DNA from: Oscillospiraceae bacterium
GTDB lineage: Bacteria; Bacillota; Clostridia; Oscillospirales; CAG-272
NCBI GenBank assembly: GCA_015064885.1
Contig: SVRJ01000008.1
Coordinates: 1-64,000 of the forward strand
Reading direction: 5' to 3'
DNA: 64,000 bases
Positions 6,001-17,916 of the stretch are shown piece by piece. Numbering within the stretch: the first letter of the stretch is position 1; every line of letters starts with the position of its first letter. Both the position numbers and the translations under genes were made by a program. The notes beneath the pieces were generated by a model. It was not told where the DNA came from. It saw only the letters and a list, made by a program, of their open reading frames with translations, and searched no databases.

Positions 6001-8240
6001 TCCTCGTTACCTCCTCTCAGTGTTTTTCTTACCGACTGCTTGAATATTCTCTTGTTATTCTTTCCCGCAAGGCGCATCACTATAATAAACATTCCGAGAA
6101 CTATAAGAGCATAGTGAGGCGCGTGGATGAACGGTACCATGGGATTAAGCGTGGGCGAGGTATATACGGCAAACGCAACTACCGCAAAGAAGATCAGCGC
6201 GGGTATTGCAGAGAGTGCCATTATAGAATACATGGATACTCTTATCGCGTTGTTTTTTATACCCATAGAACGGAGAATACCAACGTCCTTTCTCAGGGTG
6301 TCCACGTTCTTTGACATGCAGAGCGAGAGGAAGAAGCAGAGGAATATTATAGCCACAAGCCAGATGCCTATAAGGAATATCGCCTCTATTATGCTCAGTA
6401 TTCTCTGTTCGATATCAAAATAGTATACGTCTGTTGTAAGTGCGAGGTATCCCTCGTCCTTGAGCCCTGCGCACGCCTGCTTTGCCTCGCTGTCGTTTTC
6501 AAAGAAAAGAGATGCCTGCGGATAGAGCTTTGATACCGAGTTTTCTATTATATCGCTCGCAAGCTCGGGAGAAATATGCACTCCCCAGATATTATAATAG
6601 AAGTACTCCTCTTTTTCGCCCTTTTGATATTCTTTGAACAGCGCATCGCTTTTTGCCTCATTATATTCACCGTCAAAGTCATAGCTCATTCTGCCCTGCA
6701 TAAACGAATAATCGTATATATCTATCGAAAAATTACTTACCGAAAGTATTTCTTCGTCAGAATATTTTCCGACCAAAAGGACCTCGTTTCCTTTCAGCTC
6801 GTTATTTATAAGGATGCGGGAATCCTGCTGCTCGATAAGGTCTCCGTTTTCATACATTACCGAGTATCTGACGGTTATATCGCCCTGTCTGTTGTTAAAG
6901 TATCCCGAAACAGACATCTCGGCAAAGTCCTCGGTCCTTATCACCATCTCGGCATATTTTCCGTTATCGTAGAAATATTCCACACCGCTGACCTTGTATT
7001 TCTGTCCCGAATCCGAGCGTATAGTGTCTATGAGGAGCGTATCGCTTCCAAAGTGAGGGCGCATCTTTATCGGCAGCTTCAGATATACCTCTCCCTCTCC
7101 GGGGAGTCTGCCGACGGTAGGCTTACATCCATCGGTGCCGTAGGTATATTTAAGGCTCATATATCCGTAATCGCTGTCCGGCCTTCTTATTCTTACGAAG
7201 GTATCGAGCGCGCCGTCAAAGCTGAGGTAGCTTTTTGCTCCGAGTCTCTCCGCGAGCTTACTTATCTCCTCCTCGGTTATCGGGCTTCCGTCTATGTGGG
7301 TTATAGCCACTCGTCCGTCAAACGGAGTAAAGACGTGATCCTTTGCGAGAAGATTCGGGTCACCTATGATAAGCGCGGTAAAGAAGAAGGTAGCGAGGAT
7401 AGCCACCGTCATTATTATGCTCATAAAGACGGCAAGCTTCGGCTTCGCGAAGAATCGGTGTGCTCCGAGCTCTACGCCCTCTCGGATAAACGAAAGCTTC
7501 TTTTTCTTATTTGTTCCTTCGGCAGCAGCTATGAGAGTCTTTGGGTCCTTCTTCTCAGCGTCGGCAAGGACGGTATCTCTCTCTACAGCTCCGTCGAATA
7601 TACGTATCTCTCTCGTTGCTACGTCCCTCACCTCGTCAAAAGAGTGTGTGACCACAACGACCAGCTTTTCTGCGGATATTTCCTTGAGAAGGTCTATTAT
7701 TTCTTTTGCGGATCTTGAATCGAGGTTGCCCGTAGGCTCGTCGGCAAGTATTATAGGGCTGTCCTTTGCGAGTGCACGTGCTATTACCGTTCTCTGCTTT
7801 TGTCCGCCCGAGAGCTTTGAGCCCTTGTGATTCTTGTGCTTTGTGAGCCCGACCTTTTCGAGAAGGAGCTCGGCGCGCTTGCGTCTTTCCTTCTTTGAGG
7901 ATATGTGAGTGAGAGCGAGCTCTACGTTCTGCAGTACCGTGAACGATTCGAGAATATTATAATCCTGAAAGATAAAGGATATATATTTCTCTCTGTACTC
8001 CTCCCAGTCGCTCTGTATATAGTGAGAGGTAGGCTCACCGCACACGAGCATCTCGCCCTCCTCGTACGTGTCCATTCCGCTGAGGACGTTGAGAAGGGTG
8101 GTCTTACCGCTTCCCGACGCTCCGGTCACGGCAATGAATTCGCCTACGTCCATTTTTGCGTTGACGCCTCTTATACCGACGGCGACGCTGTTTTCCGAGA
8201 CGTATATCTTCCCTATGTCCTTGAGTTCTATAAGTGACAT
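5997..8240 (-). CDS. MacB-type ABC transporter, fused ATPase and FtsX-like permease (first subunit)
   Basis: 747 aa from the ATG at 8240, which has AAAGGAG 6 nt upstream; an earlier ATG at 8264 lacks this. ATPase domain about 1-220: Walker A 40-48 (GASGSGKTT), LSGGQ 143-147, Walker B 164-169. One membrane helix lies near 270-295, then an extracytoplasmic domain (about 300-620) and three C-terminal helices. Same architecture as the next gene but divergent in the extracytoplasmic part, as expected for a two-subunit exporter. No two-component system, of the kind that often controls such transporters, is adjacent. Confidence 0.85.
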   Translation of the reverse strand: MSLIELKDIGKIYVSENSVAVGIRGVNAKMDVGEFIAVTGASGSGKTTLLNVLSGMDTYEEGEMLVCGEPTSHYIQSDWEEYREKYISFIFQDYNILESFTVLQNVELALTHISSKKERRKRAELLLEKVGLTKHKNHKGSKLSGGQKQRTVIARALAKDSPIILADEPTGNLDSRSAKEIIDLLKEISAEKLVVVVTHSFDEVRDVATREIRIFDGAVERDTVLADAEKKDPKTLIAAAEGTNKKKKLSFIREGVELGAHRFFAKPKLAVFMSIIMTVAILATFFFTALIIGDPNLLAKDHVFTPFDGRVAITHIDGSPITEEEISKLAERLGAKSYLSFDGALDTFVRIRRPDSDYGYMSLKYTYGTDGCKPTVGRLPGEGEVYLKLPIKMRPHFGSDTLLIDTIRSDSGQKYKVSGVEYFYDNGKYAEMVIRTEDFAEMSVSGYFNNRQGDITVRYSVMYENGDLIEQQDSRILINNELKGNEVLLVGKYSDEEILSVSNFSIDIYDYSFMQGRMSYDFDGEYNEAKSDALFKEYQKGEKEEYFYYNIWGVHISPELASDIIENSVSKLYPQASLFFENDSEAKQACAGLKDEGYLALTTDVYYFDIEQRILSIIEAIFLIGIWLVAIIFLCFFLSLCMSKNVDTLRKDVGILRSMGIKNNAIRVSMYSIMALSAIPALIFFAVVAFAVYTSPTLNPMVPFIHAPHYALIVLGMFIIVMRLAGKNNKRIFKQSVRKTLRGGNEE

Positions 8241-8375
8241 ATTATCTCCTTTCAAAAAAATCATACTTACAAGCGTTTGTCCTTATACTATTAAGTACGT
8301 TTTTTATACGTGTAAATTTCACAATATCAAAAGTATTAACCGATTGTTTACTTTTATGCCGTGAATGCTTGAAGA

Positions 8376-8415
8376 AAGCAAAAAGGGATCACCAATATAA
8401 GCTCGGCGATCCCTT
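8376..8415 (-). terminator. Terminator after mrnC
   Basis: Stem AAGGGATC/GATCCCTT extended by a few inner pairs, followed on the minus strand by TTTTTGCTTT. It separates mrnC from the ABC transporter genes. Confidence 0.8.
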
Positions 8416-8450
8416 GAAATGAATTCTTAAAAATGATATATCTCTGCCGA

Positions 8451-8837
8451 TCAAAGGTCATGGAGCTCGACTATCCTTGAAAAAAGCTCGTCTATTCTGT
8501 CCTGTCTCTGCGAGAGGTAGAGGTATCCGAAAAGGACCTCAAGCTCTGTTGCGTGCGAGTATTCCTCCTTGCTTGCGCTTTTAGGAATATTGTTATGGCT
8601 CATATTCTTTCCGCGTCTGCAGACGAGAGACTCCTCCTCGGTGAGCATCCCGCGTATTCCCTCCATATATGCCGCCTGCCTTGTAGCGGTGACGAATCCG
8701 AGGGCTTCTTTATTCAGCTTTGCGGAATGGGCTATCCCCTGTTCTACGAGGTACCGTCTCACGCAAAGCTCAAAAACGCAATCTCCTATATATGCGAGAG
8801 CTCTTCCGGTATATCTGTTTGTTACGTTATCCTGCAT
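8451..8837 (-). CDS. mrnC: Mini-ribonuclease III (Mini-III)
   Basis: 128 aa, the usual length of this dsRNA-binding-domain-free RNase III relative, which matures the ends of 23S rRNA as a dimer. The start LAYIGD-like segment (residues 14-19, catalytic Asp19) and the later PKSASKEEY and ATELEVLFGYLYL stretches match the family, including the acidic Glu of the second active-site block. Begins 3 nt after the stop of the upstream hydrolase gene, so it is probably cotranscribed. In other Firmicutes mrnC usually sits with cysS, so this partner is unusual. Confidence 0.9.
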   Translation of the reverse strand: MQDNVTNRYTGRALAYIGDCVFELCVRRYLVEQGIAHSAKLNKEALGFVTATRQAAYMEGIRGMLTEEESLVCRRGKNMSHNNIPKSASKEEYSHATELEVLFGYLYLSQRQDRIDELFSRIVELHDL

Positions 8838-8840
8838 ATA

Positions 8841-9959
8841 TCAGTTTCTTTCGGTAAGAGCGGCTTTTATTATACAAGCGATGCCGTCTGCCATCTTCGA
8901 GAAGCCCATATCGTTCGGGTGGATACTGTCCATGGTACAATCGTTTTCCTCATGTCCCATGAAGAAGCCCTCACCGTCGATATAGTAAACGTGCTTATCG
9001 CCTCTCTGAACAGCATATTTGTAGGTATCCATAATTACGCTTCTTCTTTCCGAATATACCTCGTGAGACCAGTTCTTATTGGTTACTACGTTGGGGCTCG
9101 AAACCATAATGAACGGGATATCCGGATGCACCTCGCGGAATCTCTGATATGCGCGGAGGTGTGTATTTCTGAGGTGCTCTGCGTTCGGAGCATTGTGGTC
9201 GTAGTCATAAACGAATACCGACATGGGAAGGTCACGCAGATAGGTTATTATAGCGTCCTCCGACTTCGCGTTGCCCGAGAATCCGAAATTGAGGACCTCC
9301 ATATTGAGCTTTCTTCTGAGCATATTGGTATAGGTAAGTCCGGGGCGTGTTGCGGCAGTACCGTGAACGATAGAGGAGCCGTATATAACTACCGGAAGCT
9401 CGTCCGAGTAGGGGAGCTCTTCTCCTACCTTGGCGCTTTCCTGAAGACCGACGTAAAGATTCTGTATACAAGAATGTATCGGGAAGTTTATGGTATAGTG
9501 TCTCATTCTTCTCTCTCCGCGTATCGGAATAAGAGACTCATAGGACATCTCTCCTTCTGTAGCAACAGTTTTCGGCGGGAGGAAGGCGTGAATATATCTC
9601 GACTCAAATTCAGAGTCGCAGTAGAGGTCAAAGCCCGCACTCTCTGCAAGCGGAATGTGAGAATTGAAGCCTGCTCCCGTTCTGTATTCGGCTTTTATCG
9701 CCACGTAAGCCGAGTCTGTAGAGAATCTGACGCATCCGCCGCTCGATTCCTTTTCAAGTGAGGATACCTTTGCGCTTGTCTGCTTTCCTACCTCTGTGGG
9801 GAGTCTGTGGAAATAGGGCTCGTTTATCGGGTCATAGAAGCCGTGGAGGGTGAAGGGGGGCTTTCTCACGTCGTAAAATACAACGTCCTTCTCCTTTATC
9901 GTGGTTTCTATTTTCATATTATTATCAACTTCAACGTACGCTTTTTTTGCTTCCTGCAT
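8841..9959 (-). CDS. SGNH/GDSL-family hydrolase (probable esterase)
   Basis: 372 aa from the ATG at 9959 (GGAG 7 nt upstream). The N-terminal half (about 1-185) is a beta-rich accessory domain. The catalytic SGNH domain follows: nucleophile Ser196 in YGSSIVHG, block II Gly in NFGFSGN (about 224-230), block III Asn in DHNAPN, and Asp344-x-x-His347 in DSIHPND. No signal peptide, so likely cytoplasmic. Such two-domain SGNH proteins usually remove acyl groups from carbohydrates; the actual substrate cannot be read from sequence. Own promoter at 10010-10038. Confidence 0.85.
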   Translation of the reverse strand: MQEAKKAYVEVDNNMKIETTIKEKDVVFYDVRKPPFTLHGFYDPINEPYFHRLPTEVGKQTSAKVSSLEKESSGGCVRFSTDSAYVAIKAEYRTGAGFNSHIPLAESAGFDLYCDSEFESRYIHAFLPPKTVATEGEMSYESLIPIRGERRMRHYTINFPIHSCIQNLYVGLQESAKVGEELPYSDELPVVIYGSSIVHGTAATRPGLTYTNMLRRKLNMEVLNFGFSGNAKSEDAIITYLRDLPMSVFVYDYDHNAPNAEHLRNTHLRAYQRFREVHPDIPFIMVSSPNVVTNKNWSHEVYSERRSVIMDTYKYAVQRGDKHVYYIDGEGFFMGHEENDCTMDSIHPNDMGFSKMADGIACIIKAALTERN

Positions 9960-10009
9960 AATGCTTCTCCTTTTCTGCTTTGAAAAATGTGACCGCAAGC
10001 GTTCATATT

Positions 10010-10038
10010 ATTATACCATCTATTTCTTCTGTTGTCAA
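10010..10038 (-). promoter_or_regulatory. Promoter of SGNH hydrolase-mrnC
   Basis: TTGACA, 17 bp, TATAAT preceded by TGG on the minus strand, about 50 bp before the ATG at 9959. Confidence 0.85.
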
Positions 10039-10063
10039 GTGGTTTTCGGATATTTATCAAAGC

Positions 10064-10106
10064 GCAGAAAAGGGACCTCCCGTATCTGCGTTTGAGAGCA
10101 TCCCTT
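10064..10106 (-). terminator. Terminator after rarA
   Basis: Imperfect stem GGGATGCTCTC/GGGAGGTCCC followed by TTTTCT on the minus strand, 7 nt after the rarA stop. It ends the seven-gene operon that starts at 18909. Confidence 0.7.
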
Positions 10107-10112
10107 TTTGTT

Positions 10113-11351
10113 TTATTCTTTTTCCTTTTTGCTTTCCCCTCTTTGAATCTCTCTGTAGGCGAGAGCGGCACTTTCGTGCTTGTTGTCTCCGAAGGTATAG
10201 TATCTCTTTCCTTTAAGTCTGTCAGGGAGATACTGCTGATCTACGTAATGATTCGGATAGTCGTGCGGATACTTGTAGCCTTCAAAAAGCGGGCTCTGCA
10301 GAGGCTTTGGAGGCGGATACACGTGTCCGTTTTCTATATCCTGCATTGCGCTGTCTATTGCCGCTTCGGCGGAATTCGATTTCGGCGAGGTAGCGAGAAG
10401 GATAGCCGCTTCCGCGAGAGGAATACGCGCCTCGGGAAGCCCGAGAGTGAGCGCACTCTGACAGAGCGAATAGGTAATGCTTGCAGCCATCGGGTAGGCA
10501 AGCCCTATATCCTCTGCCGCGATAACGCTGAGCCTTCTGACGGCACTTATTATATCCCCGGTAGAAAGAATGCGCGCGAGATAGTAAACTGCGGCATCCG
10601 GGTCGCTTCCGCGGATAGACTTTTGGAGGGCTGAGAGGAGATCGTAGTAGGTATCGTCGTTAAAATTGCTTATACCCGGGAGGAGCATTTTCACGCACTC
10701 CTCGTTTATCACCCCGTCCTCTGCCGCATAGAAGGCGTTTTCCACGACTGTGATCGCGCGTCTTACGTCGCCCGTGCATGCCGAGGCGATCCCAAAAAGC
10801 ACGTCATCCGAGCAGGTGACGTTTTTCCCGTGGTCCTCGTTCATTACAGAAAGCGCGTATGAAAGCCTCGGAACGCACTCTCTCGGTGTAACGGGAGAAA
10901 ACTCAAAAAGTGCAGAGCGTGAGAGCACCGCATTGTAGACGTACATATGCGGATTCTCTGTGGTGGATGCGATGAGGGTGACTCTTCCGTCCTCGATATA
11001 CTGCAGTATCGTCTGCTGCTGACGTCTGTTGAAATACTGTATCTCGTCTATATAGAGAAGTATTCCGTTTGCTCCGAAGAGGCTGTCGGTAGCCGAAATG
11101 GCATCACGGACGTCCTGTGTGCTTGACGAGGTGGCGTTGATATATTTCATCGTCATTCCCGATTCTGCGGCTATAACGTTCGCGGCGGTAGTTTTTCCCG
11201 TACCGGGAGGTCCGAAGAATATCATATTTCCGATCCTGCCCGAGGCTATCATCCTTCTGACTATTCCGTTTTTTCCAAACAGTCTTTCCTGCCCGACTAT
11301 ATCGTCAAACGTCTTCGGTCTTATCCGTTCGGCAAGAGGAATATTGTTCAT
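10113..11351 (-). CDS. rarA: Replication-associated recombination protein A (AAA+ ATPase)
   Basis: 412 aa. RarA/MgsA acts as a tetramer at stalled replication forks. PLAERIRPKTFDDIVGQ at 5-21 is the conserved start of the family. Walker A GPPGTGKTT is at 47-55 and Walker B LLYIDEI at 98-104. The C-terminal half contains the helical oligomerisation region and the conserved YKYPHDYPNHYVDQQYLPD stretch near 370. GGAG lies 5 nt before the ATG. Last gene of the operon, 12 nt after obg. Confidence 0.95.
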   Translation of the reverse strand: MNNIPLAERIRPKTFDDIVGQERLFGKNGIVRRMIASGRIGNMIFFGPPGTGKTTAANVIAAESGMTMKYINATSSSTQDVRDAISATDSLFGANGILLYIDEIQYFNRRQQQTILQYIEDGRVTLIASTTENPHMYVYNAVLSRSALFEFSPVTPRECVPRLSYALSVMNEDHGKNVTCSDDVLFGIASACTGDVRRAITVVENAFYAAEDGVINEECVKMLLPGISNFNDDTYYDLLSALQKSIRGSDPDAAVYYLARILSTGDIISAVRRLSVIAAEDIGLAYPMAASITYSLCQSALTLGLPEARIPLAEAAILLATSPKSNSAEAAIDSAMQDIENGHVYPPPKPLQSPLFEGYKYPHDYPNHYVDQQYLPDRLKGKRYYTFGDNKHESAALAYREIQRGESKKEKE

Positions 11352-11363
11352 CTCTGCTCCTTT

Positions 11364-13971
<2,608 letters not shown>

Positions 13972-13976
13972 CGAGA

Positions 13977-14516
13977 TCACTCTCCCTTGCTCAGGAAGGT
14001 TTCGTTATAGTGGTCTATAGCCTCTTTAACTATCTTTTCCGCTTCCTCACGGCCGCTGAGCATACGGACGTCGGTGTCCTTTCTCTCAAGCTGCTTATAT
14101 ACCTTGAAGAAGTGAAGCATTTCGTCAAAGATGTGGGGAGGGAGGTCGTCTATAGTTGAGATCGTATTATAGTTGGGGTCTGAGAAGGGTATCGCTATGA
14201 TCTTGTCGTCATATCTTCCGCCGTCAAGCATTCTCATAACGCCTACGGGGTACACCTGAACGAGGGTAAGCGAATTTATAGGCTCGGCGCATATTACGAG
14301 AACGTCAAGCGGGTCACCGTCATCAGCATACGTTCTCGGAATGAATCCGTAGTTAGCAGGATAGTGTGTAGAGGTGTAGAGAACACGGTCAAGTCTGAGG
14401 AGACCTGTCTTCTTGTCAAGCTCATACTTATTCTTTCCGCCCTTGGGGATCTCAATAACTGCGGTGAAATTGTTTTCCTTTACAAATTCGGGATCGATGT
14501 CATGCCAGATGTTCAT
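13977..14516 (-). CDS. ppa: Soluble inorganic pyrophosphatase, family I
   Basis: 179 aa. Hydrolyses pyrophosphate to phosphate and pulls biosynthetic reactions forward. Metal and substrate residues are in place: Glu22 and Lys25 in EIPKG, YGFIP at 56-60, the signature DGDPLD at 66-71, and acidic residues 98-104 in MLDGGRYDD. Family I in Clostridia is less common than the family II DHH enzyme, so this is a useful lineage marker. AAAGGAG upstream of the ATG. Confidence 0.95.
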   Translation of the reverse strand: MNIWHDIDPEFVKENNFTAVIEIPKGGKNKYELDKKTGLLRLDRVLYTSTHYPANYGFIPRTYADDGDPLDVLVICAEPINSLTLVQVYPVGVMRMLDGGRYDDKIIAIPFSDPNYNTISTIDDLPPHIFDEMLHFFKVYKQLERKDTDVRMLSGREEAEKIVKEAIDHYNETFLSKGE

Positions 14517-14547
14517 AGTGTTATCTCCTTTTATTATTTTTCTTTAT

Positions 14548-16983
14548 TTACTTTCTATCTTCGTTTTCATCGGAAAGCTTATCGTTTGAAGCCTCATCCG
14601 ATTCATCGGCGTCAGCCTTTGTGTCTGTGGGGTCTGTATTCTCCTCGCCCTCGAAGGCGGTATAATCGGAATCATCCTCGGACAGGAAGGAGGACAGCTC
14701 CCGCGAGAGTATTTTTCTTGCCTCGATCGCACCCTTGCGGCATATGATCGCGTTTTCCATATCATCAAACGCCTCTATCTCGGCATTATACACAAGTCTC
14801 GCGCAAAGCAATCTCGGATAGAAGTCACCGAAGTGTGTGATCTCAGAGGAGAGAAGGTCACTCGATCCCATATATACACCGTCAAAGTAGGAGTCGGTAT
14901 ATCCTCCGGGGTGTATCTCGCTGCAACGGACGATAAGCGTTGGCAGGTCTTTTTCGCCTTCGTTTATCTTCACACTCACGAGTGCAGCCCATTCGAGGCG
15001 GTCCTCACCGCAGATCTCGACGAGTGAATCTGCGATCGCCTTTTTTTCTTCGGCATCAAACGACGTGCATTCTGACACAGAAGGAAGAAGCTTATATTTT
15101 CCCGTGATGTCGTCCATGACGAATAGCTTTTCGCAGGTCGGATCGTTCTTCAGATATTTCATAAAGCCGCTGTTCATCATCCTGATACGGTCAAAGCTGT
15201 CCACCGGGTCACCGTTAACCGCAAGCAAGCGTTTTGCGGTAAACACAGCGTGCATGGCATATCTGTAATCCAGATCTATTGCTTTTTTCATCTCGGCAAG
15301 ACCGCTGATATCTCCAAGTCTGAGCTTTGCTTCACCGAGAATTATGCAAAGGCGTGCGTTTTCCAAAGCATCGGCATTATCCACGTCCTTCAGGACGTCT
15401 ATAGCCGCATCCGGCATCATAAGCTCGAGATAGTCCTCGGCAGCCGATACTTTTTCTTCAACACTCTTGATTTTTCCCGAGACGAGGTCCTTTTCAAATT
15501 CGGTGACCCGTCTTACTCTTGCCTTGTAGAGTCTTTCGCTTCGTCTTTCAAAGGACGGCTCGGCAAGGAGAGCAAAGGAGGAGTCAAAAAACCTCGTTAT
15601 TTTTTCTGTTTCTTCTGCGTAAGCACCCGAGGGCCTTACGGCAATATCCAGCCTTCCCGTCTCTATTCGCTCGGCTATTTTTTCGGGATCGCATTCAAAA
15701 GCGTATGCCTTGTTTTTTATCGCTGCCGGGAAGGAATCATACAGCATTTTCTTGTTGTTCTCTACGTAAGTAAAGAACCTATGAATAAGTCTCGTCTGGT
15801 AATCCTCCACCGGTGAATCACCCTTAAGCAAAGGGTGATAGAAGCTTTTATCATACGCAAAAGGAATATTCAGATATATTTCTTTTTTCAGTGAAGCCGA
15901 ACAGATAGCCTCAAGGGTGGCATCATCGGTATTACTGAAATACTTATCAATACTTACGGCGACAGAGCTTTTTACCGAGTCGATACACTCACCGCATTCG
16001 GTGGTAAGAAGCATTTTTATCGGGCTGTAAAGCTTGTCGATAGGATTCCACGACGAGATACAAAAATCCACCGCCAAGGACAGAGTCATAAGCTTATCGA
16101 GGTAGGTTGGCGTACCGTTACGCAGGCGCACAAAAAACGCGGTGAGATACGCTTCAAGCTCTCGTTCCGTAAAGATTCCGAGAAGGGATGCGCCTATACT
16201 GAGACTCACGGGGCCGATGCTTTCATCGGGGGAAATATTCTTCACGTCCGCTTCAAGGTTGACCTCTATTTTTTCTATCTCACATCTGAGTCTTTTTGCC
16301 GCTCTTTCGGCGCAGGCATAGATCACGGGATATTTTTCGCGCTCAAGGGTGACGGTACATACGCTTACCGCGCTTTCGCCCTCGTCTCTGTTCACCACGA
16401 GAGCCTCGCGGTTGCGTCGCTTTTTCTCACACAGCTCATGCTTTCTCATAGCTATATAGGTAGGCAGTGCAACGAGCTTTTTGGCGAGGAAGGTAAGTAT
16501 AGCGAGCGAAAGGAATATGAACATATATTCTATCGTACCGTTCTTCAGCGTGAGTGAAAAAACGACGGATGAATACAGAAACATCAGATAGACCATGAGC
16601 GAGAACGCATAATAGTTCAAGCCCGACATACGGATCCTTCGCTTTATATTATACGAGCGTATATCCTCCTCTTTTTTACCGGCTCCGAAGACCCTCAGAA
16701 GGAGGAGGGATATAGGATCAGAGAGTATTATAAGTACAAGAAGCAGGGCGGTAAATATTATCGCAAGCCAGAACAAAGGGGAGGCAAGACGTGTAAATAT
16801 TCCTCCGTAGGCGATCTCTGTTACGTATATTTTATCCGCGTGTCCGAGAAAGAAGGAGGTAAGGAGGTAGAAGGAGGAGCATGCAAGCAGGGAGGAGGCA
16901 AGGAGGAGTATCCCCTGATACATGAAGGTCAGGTTTGATATAAACTTCTGCCAGGGCATAAACTGCTTTTTACGCACTCTCAT
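14548..16983 (-). CDS. Membrane protein resembling an M48 peptidase without the HExxH motif
   Basis: 811 aa. Four hydrophobic segments in the first 180 residues (about 23-45, 68-90, 122-145 and 152-175), then a soluble part. Residues 258-290 follow the pattern of family M48 just before and over its zinc site (SIGASLLGIFTERELEAYL). Where M48 has HELGH, this protein has TAFFV at 281-285, so the zinc and catalytic residues are missing. Residues about 525-610 look like TPR-type helices, and the last 55 residues are very acidic. Family relation is inference from the motif pattern. Possible role: a non-catalytic membrane scaffold. Lies 31 nt upstream of ppa. Confidence 0.65.
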   Translation of the reverse strand: MRVRKKQFMPWQKFISNLTFMYQGILLLASSLLACSSFYLLTSFFLGHADKIYVTEIAYGGIFTRLASPLFWLAIIFTALLLVLIILSDPISLLLLRVFGAGKKEEDIRSYNIKRRIRMSGLNYYAFSLMVYLMFLYSSVVFSLTLKNGTIEYMFIFLSLAILTFLAKKLVALPTYIAMRKHELCEKKRRNREALVVNRDEGESAVSVCTVTLEREKYPVIYACAERAAKRLRCEIEKIEVNLEADVKNISPDESIGPVSLSIGASLLGIFTERELEAYLTAFFVRLRNGTPTYLDKLMTLSLAVDFCISSWNPIDKLYSPIKMLLTTECGECIDSVKSSVAVSIDKYFSNTDDATLEAICSASLKKEIYLNIPFAYDKSFYHPLLKGDSPVEDYQTRLIHRFFTYVENNKKMLYDSFPAAIKNKAYAFECDPEKIAERIETGRLDIAVRPSGAYAEETEKITRFFDSSFALLAEPSFERRSERLYKARVRRVTEFEKDLVSGKIKSVEEKVSAAEDYLELMMPDAAIDVLKDVDNADALENARLCIILGEAKLRLGDISGLAEMKKAIDLDYRYAMHAVFTAKRLLAVNGDPVDSFDRIRMMNSGFMKYLKNDPTCEKLFVMDDITGKYKLLPSVSECTSFDAEEKKAIADSLVEICGEDRLEWAALVSVKINEGEKDLPTLIVRCSEIHPGGYTDSYFDGVYMGSSDLLSSEITHFGDFYPRLLCARLVYNAEIEAFDDMENAIICRKGAIEARKILSRELSSFLSEDDSDYTAFEGEENTDPTDTKADADESDEASNDKLSDENEDRK

Positions 16984-17005
16984 TTTTACACCTCCCGTTA
17001 ATTTA

Positions 17006-17869
17006 TCAATAATCGTCTAAGAAATATTCTCTTACGCTTCCGTTTACAACGTCTACAAAGGTAACTCTGTTCTCACCGTTGTATCTGAAGTTAAAGGCAT
17101 ATCCGAGGTCGCCCTCGTCAAATCTGAATCCCGCGAAGGAGAGCGAATCGGGCTTCCAATTCAGCGTGATCTCAAGAAATTCAAAAGAAAGGGCTTTCGC
17201 TTCATCCTCGCTTATATGCGTGACGTTGTTTTTTACGTGTGAGAAATCCGAAGAAAAGAGCTCCTCTGCATCCTTTCCGATGCTTTCACCGACGTATTTT
17301 GCATAGAGCATCATTTCATACGGATCAGCCGCGTATATAAGGTAGGAATCCATATAGAGAGAAAACTCCTGTGTGACCGTATCGGCATAATGCGAGGCGT
17401 AGGTTATTTTACCTATCGTCTGGTCATAGCTTAACGCTCTTTTAAAGTCAAATCCGTTATACACACCGTACGTTCCGAGGCAGCTGACATCTATCTTTGA
17501 GCAAGCGGAATCGAGCATAGTCTTCATCTCGCTGCTATCGACCTCGGTGTCCTCGTGTATATAAGCTCCGACGTATACCGTCTCATTTTCCTCCGCAACA
17601 CCGGAGAGAAGGACTACGGCATCCGACACGTGCATACCGTCGAGCTTGAAATTAACGAGTGCCTCGTTGCTTTTATTGTCCGCGGGTATTACCTTGACGA
17701 CGGTGCCGTTATTTGATACCGACATATCGACGGAGATCTCCCTTGAGGCATAGCTGACGGTAGCGTACTCATATCTGTTGCTTGTAAGTGCAAAAAGGGT
17801 AAACGCACCGACCAATGCCAGAATAAGTGCCAGTGGGATCGGCAGATATTTAAGCACAAGCTTTTTCAT
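17006..17869 (-). CDS. Membrane-anchored protein with an RsgI-like extracytoplasmic domain
   Basis: 287 aa from the ATG at 17869 (GGAG 8 nt upstream). One N-terminal membrane helix (about 10-32). The next 70 residues fit the middle domain of anti-sigma-I factors of the RsgI type: ISVDMSVSNNGTVVKVIPA, then LDGMHVSDAVVLL. The cytoplasmic RsgI N-terminal domain that holds the sigma factor is absent, and no sigma-I gene is adjacent, so this is probably not a working anti-sigma factor. The C-terminal 180 residues are not recognised. It sits between two other membrane-protein genes and may act with them. Confidence 0.6.
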   Translation of the reverse strand: MKKLVLKYLPIPLALILALVGAFTLFALTSNRYEYATVSYASREISVDMSVSNNGTVVKVIPADNKSNEALVNFKLDGMHVSDAVVLLSGVAEENETVYVGAYIHEDTEVDSSEMKTMLDSACSKIDVSCLGTYGVYNGFDFKRALSYDQTIGKITYASHYADTVTQEFSLYMDSYLIYAADPYEMMLYAKYVGESIGKDAEELFSSDFSHVKNNVTHISEDEAKALSFEFLEITLNWKPDSLSFAGFRFDEGDLGYAFNFRYNGENRVTFVDVVNGSVREYFLDDY

Positions 17870-17916
17870 AAACACAACTCCATTCTGCCGCGTGGCGGCT
17901 AAAAATCAAAAACGGT

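Noticed and set aside
8553-9761. 402-codon plus-strand ORF opposite mrnC and the SGNH hydrolase
   Set aside because: Antisense shadow of well-supported genes; the protein has no recognisable motifs.
17006-17869. Functional anti-sigma-I factor
   Set aside because: The cytoplasmic sigma-binding domain is absent and no sigma-I gene is adjacent.
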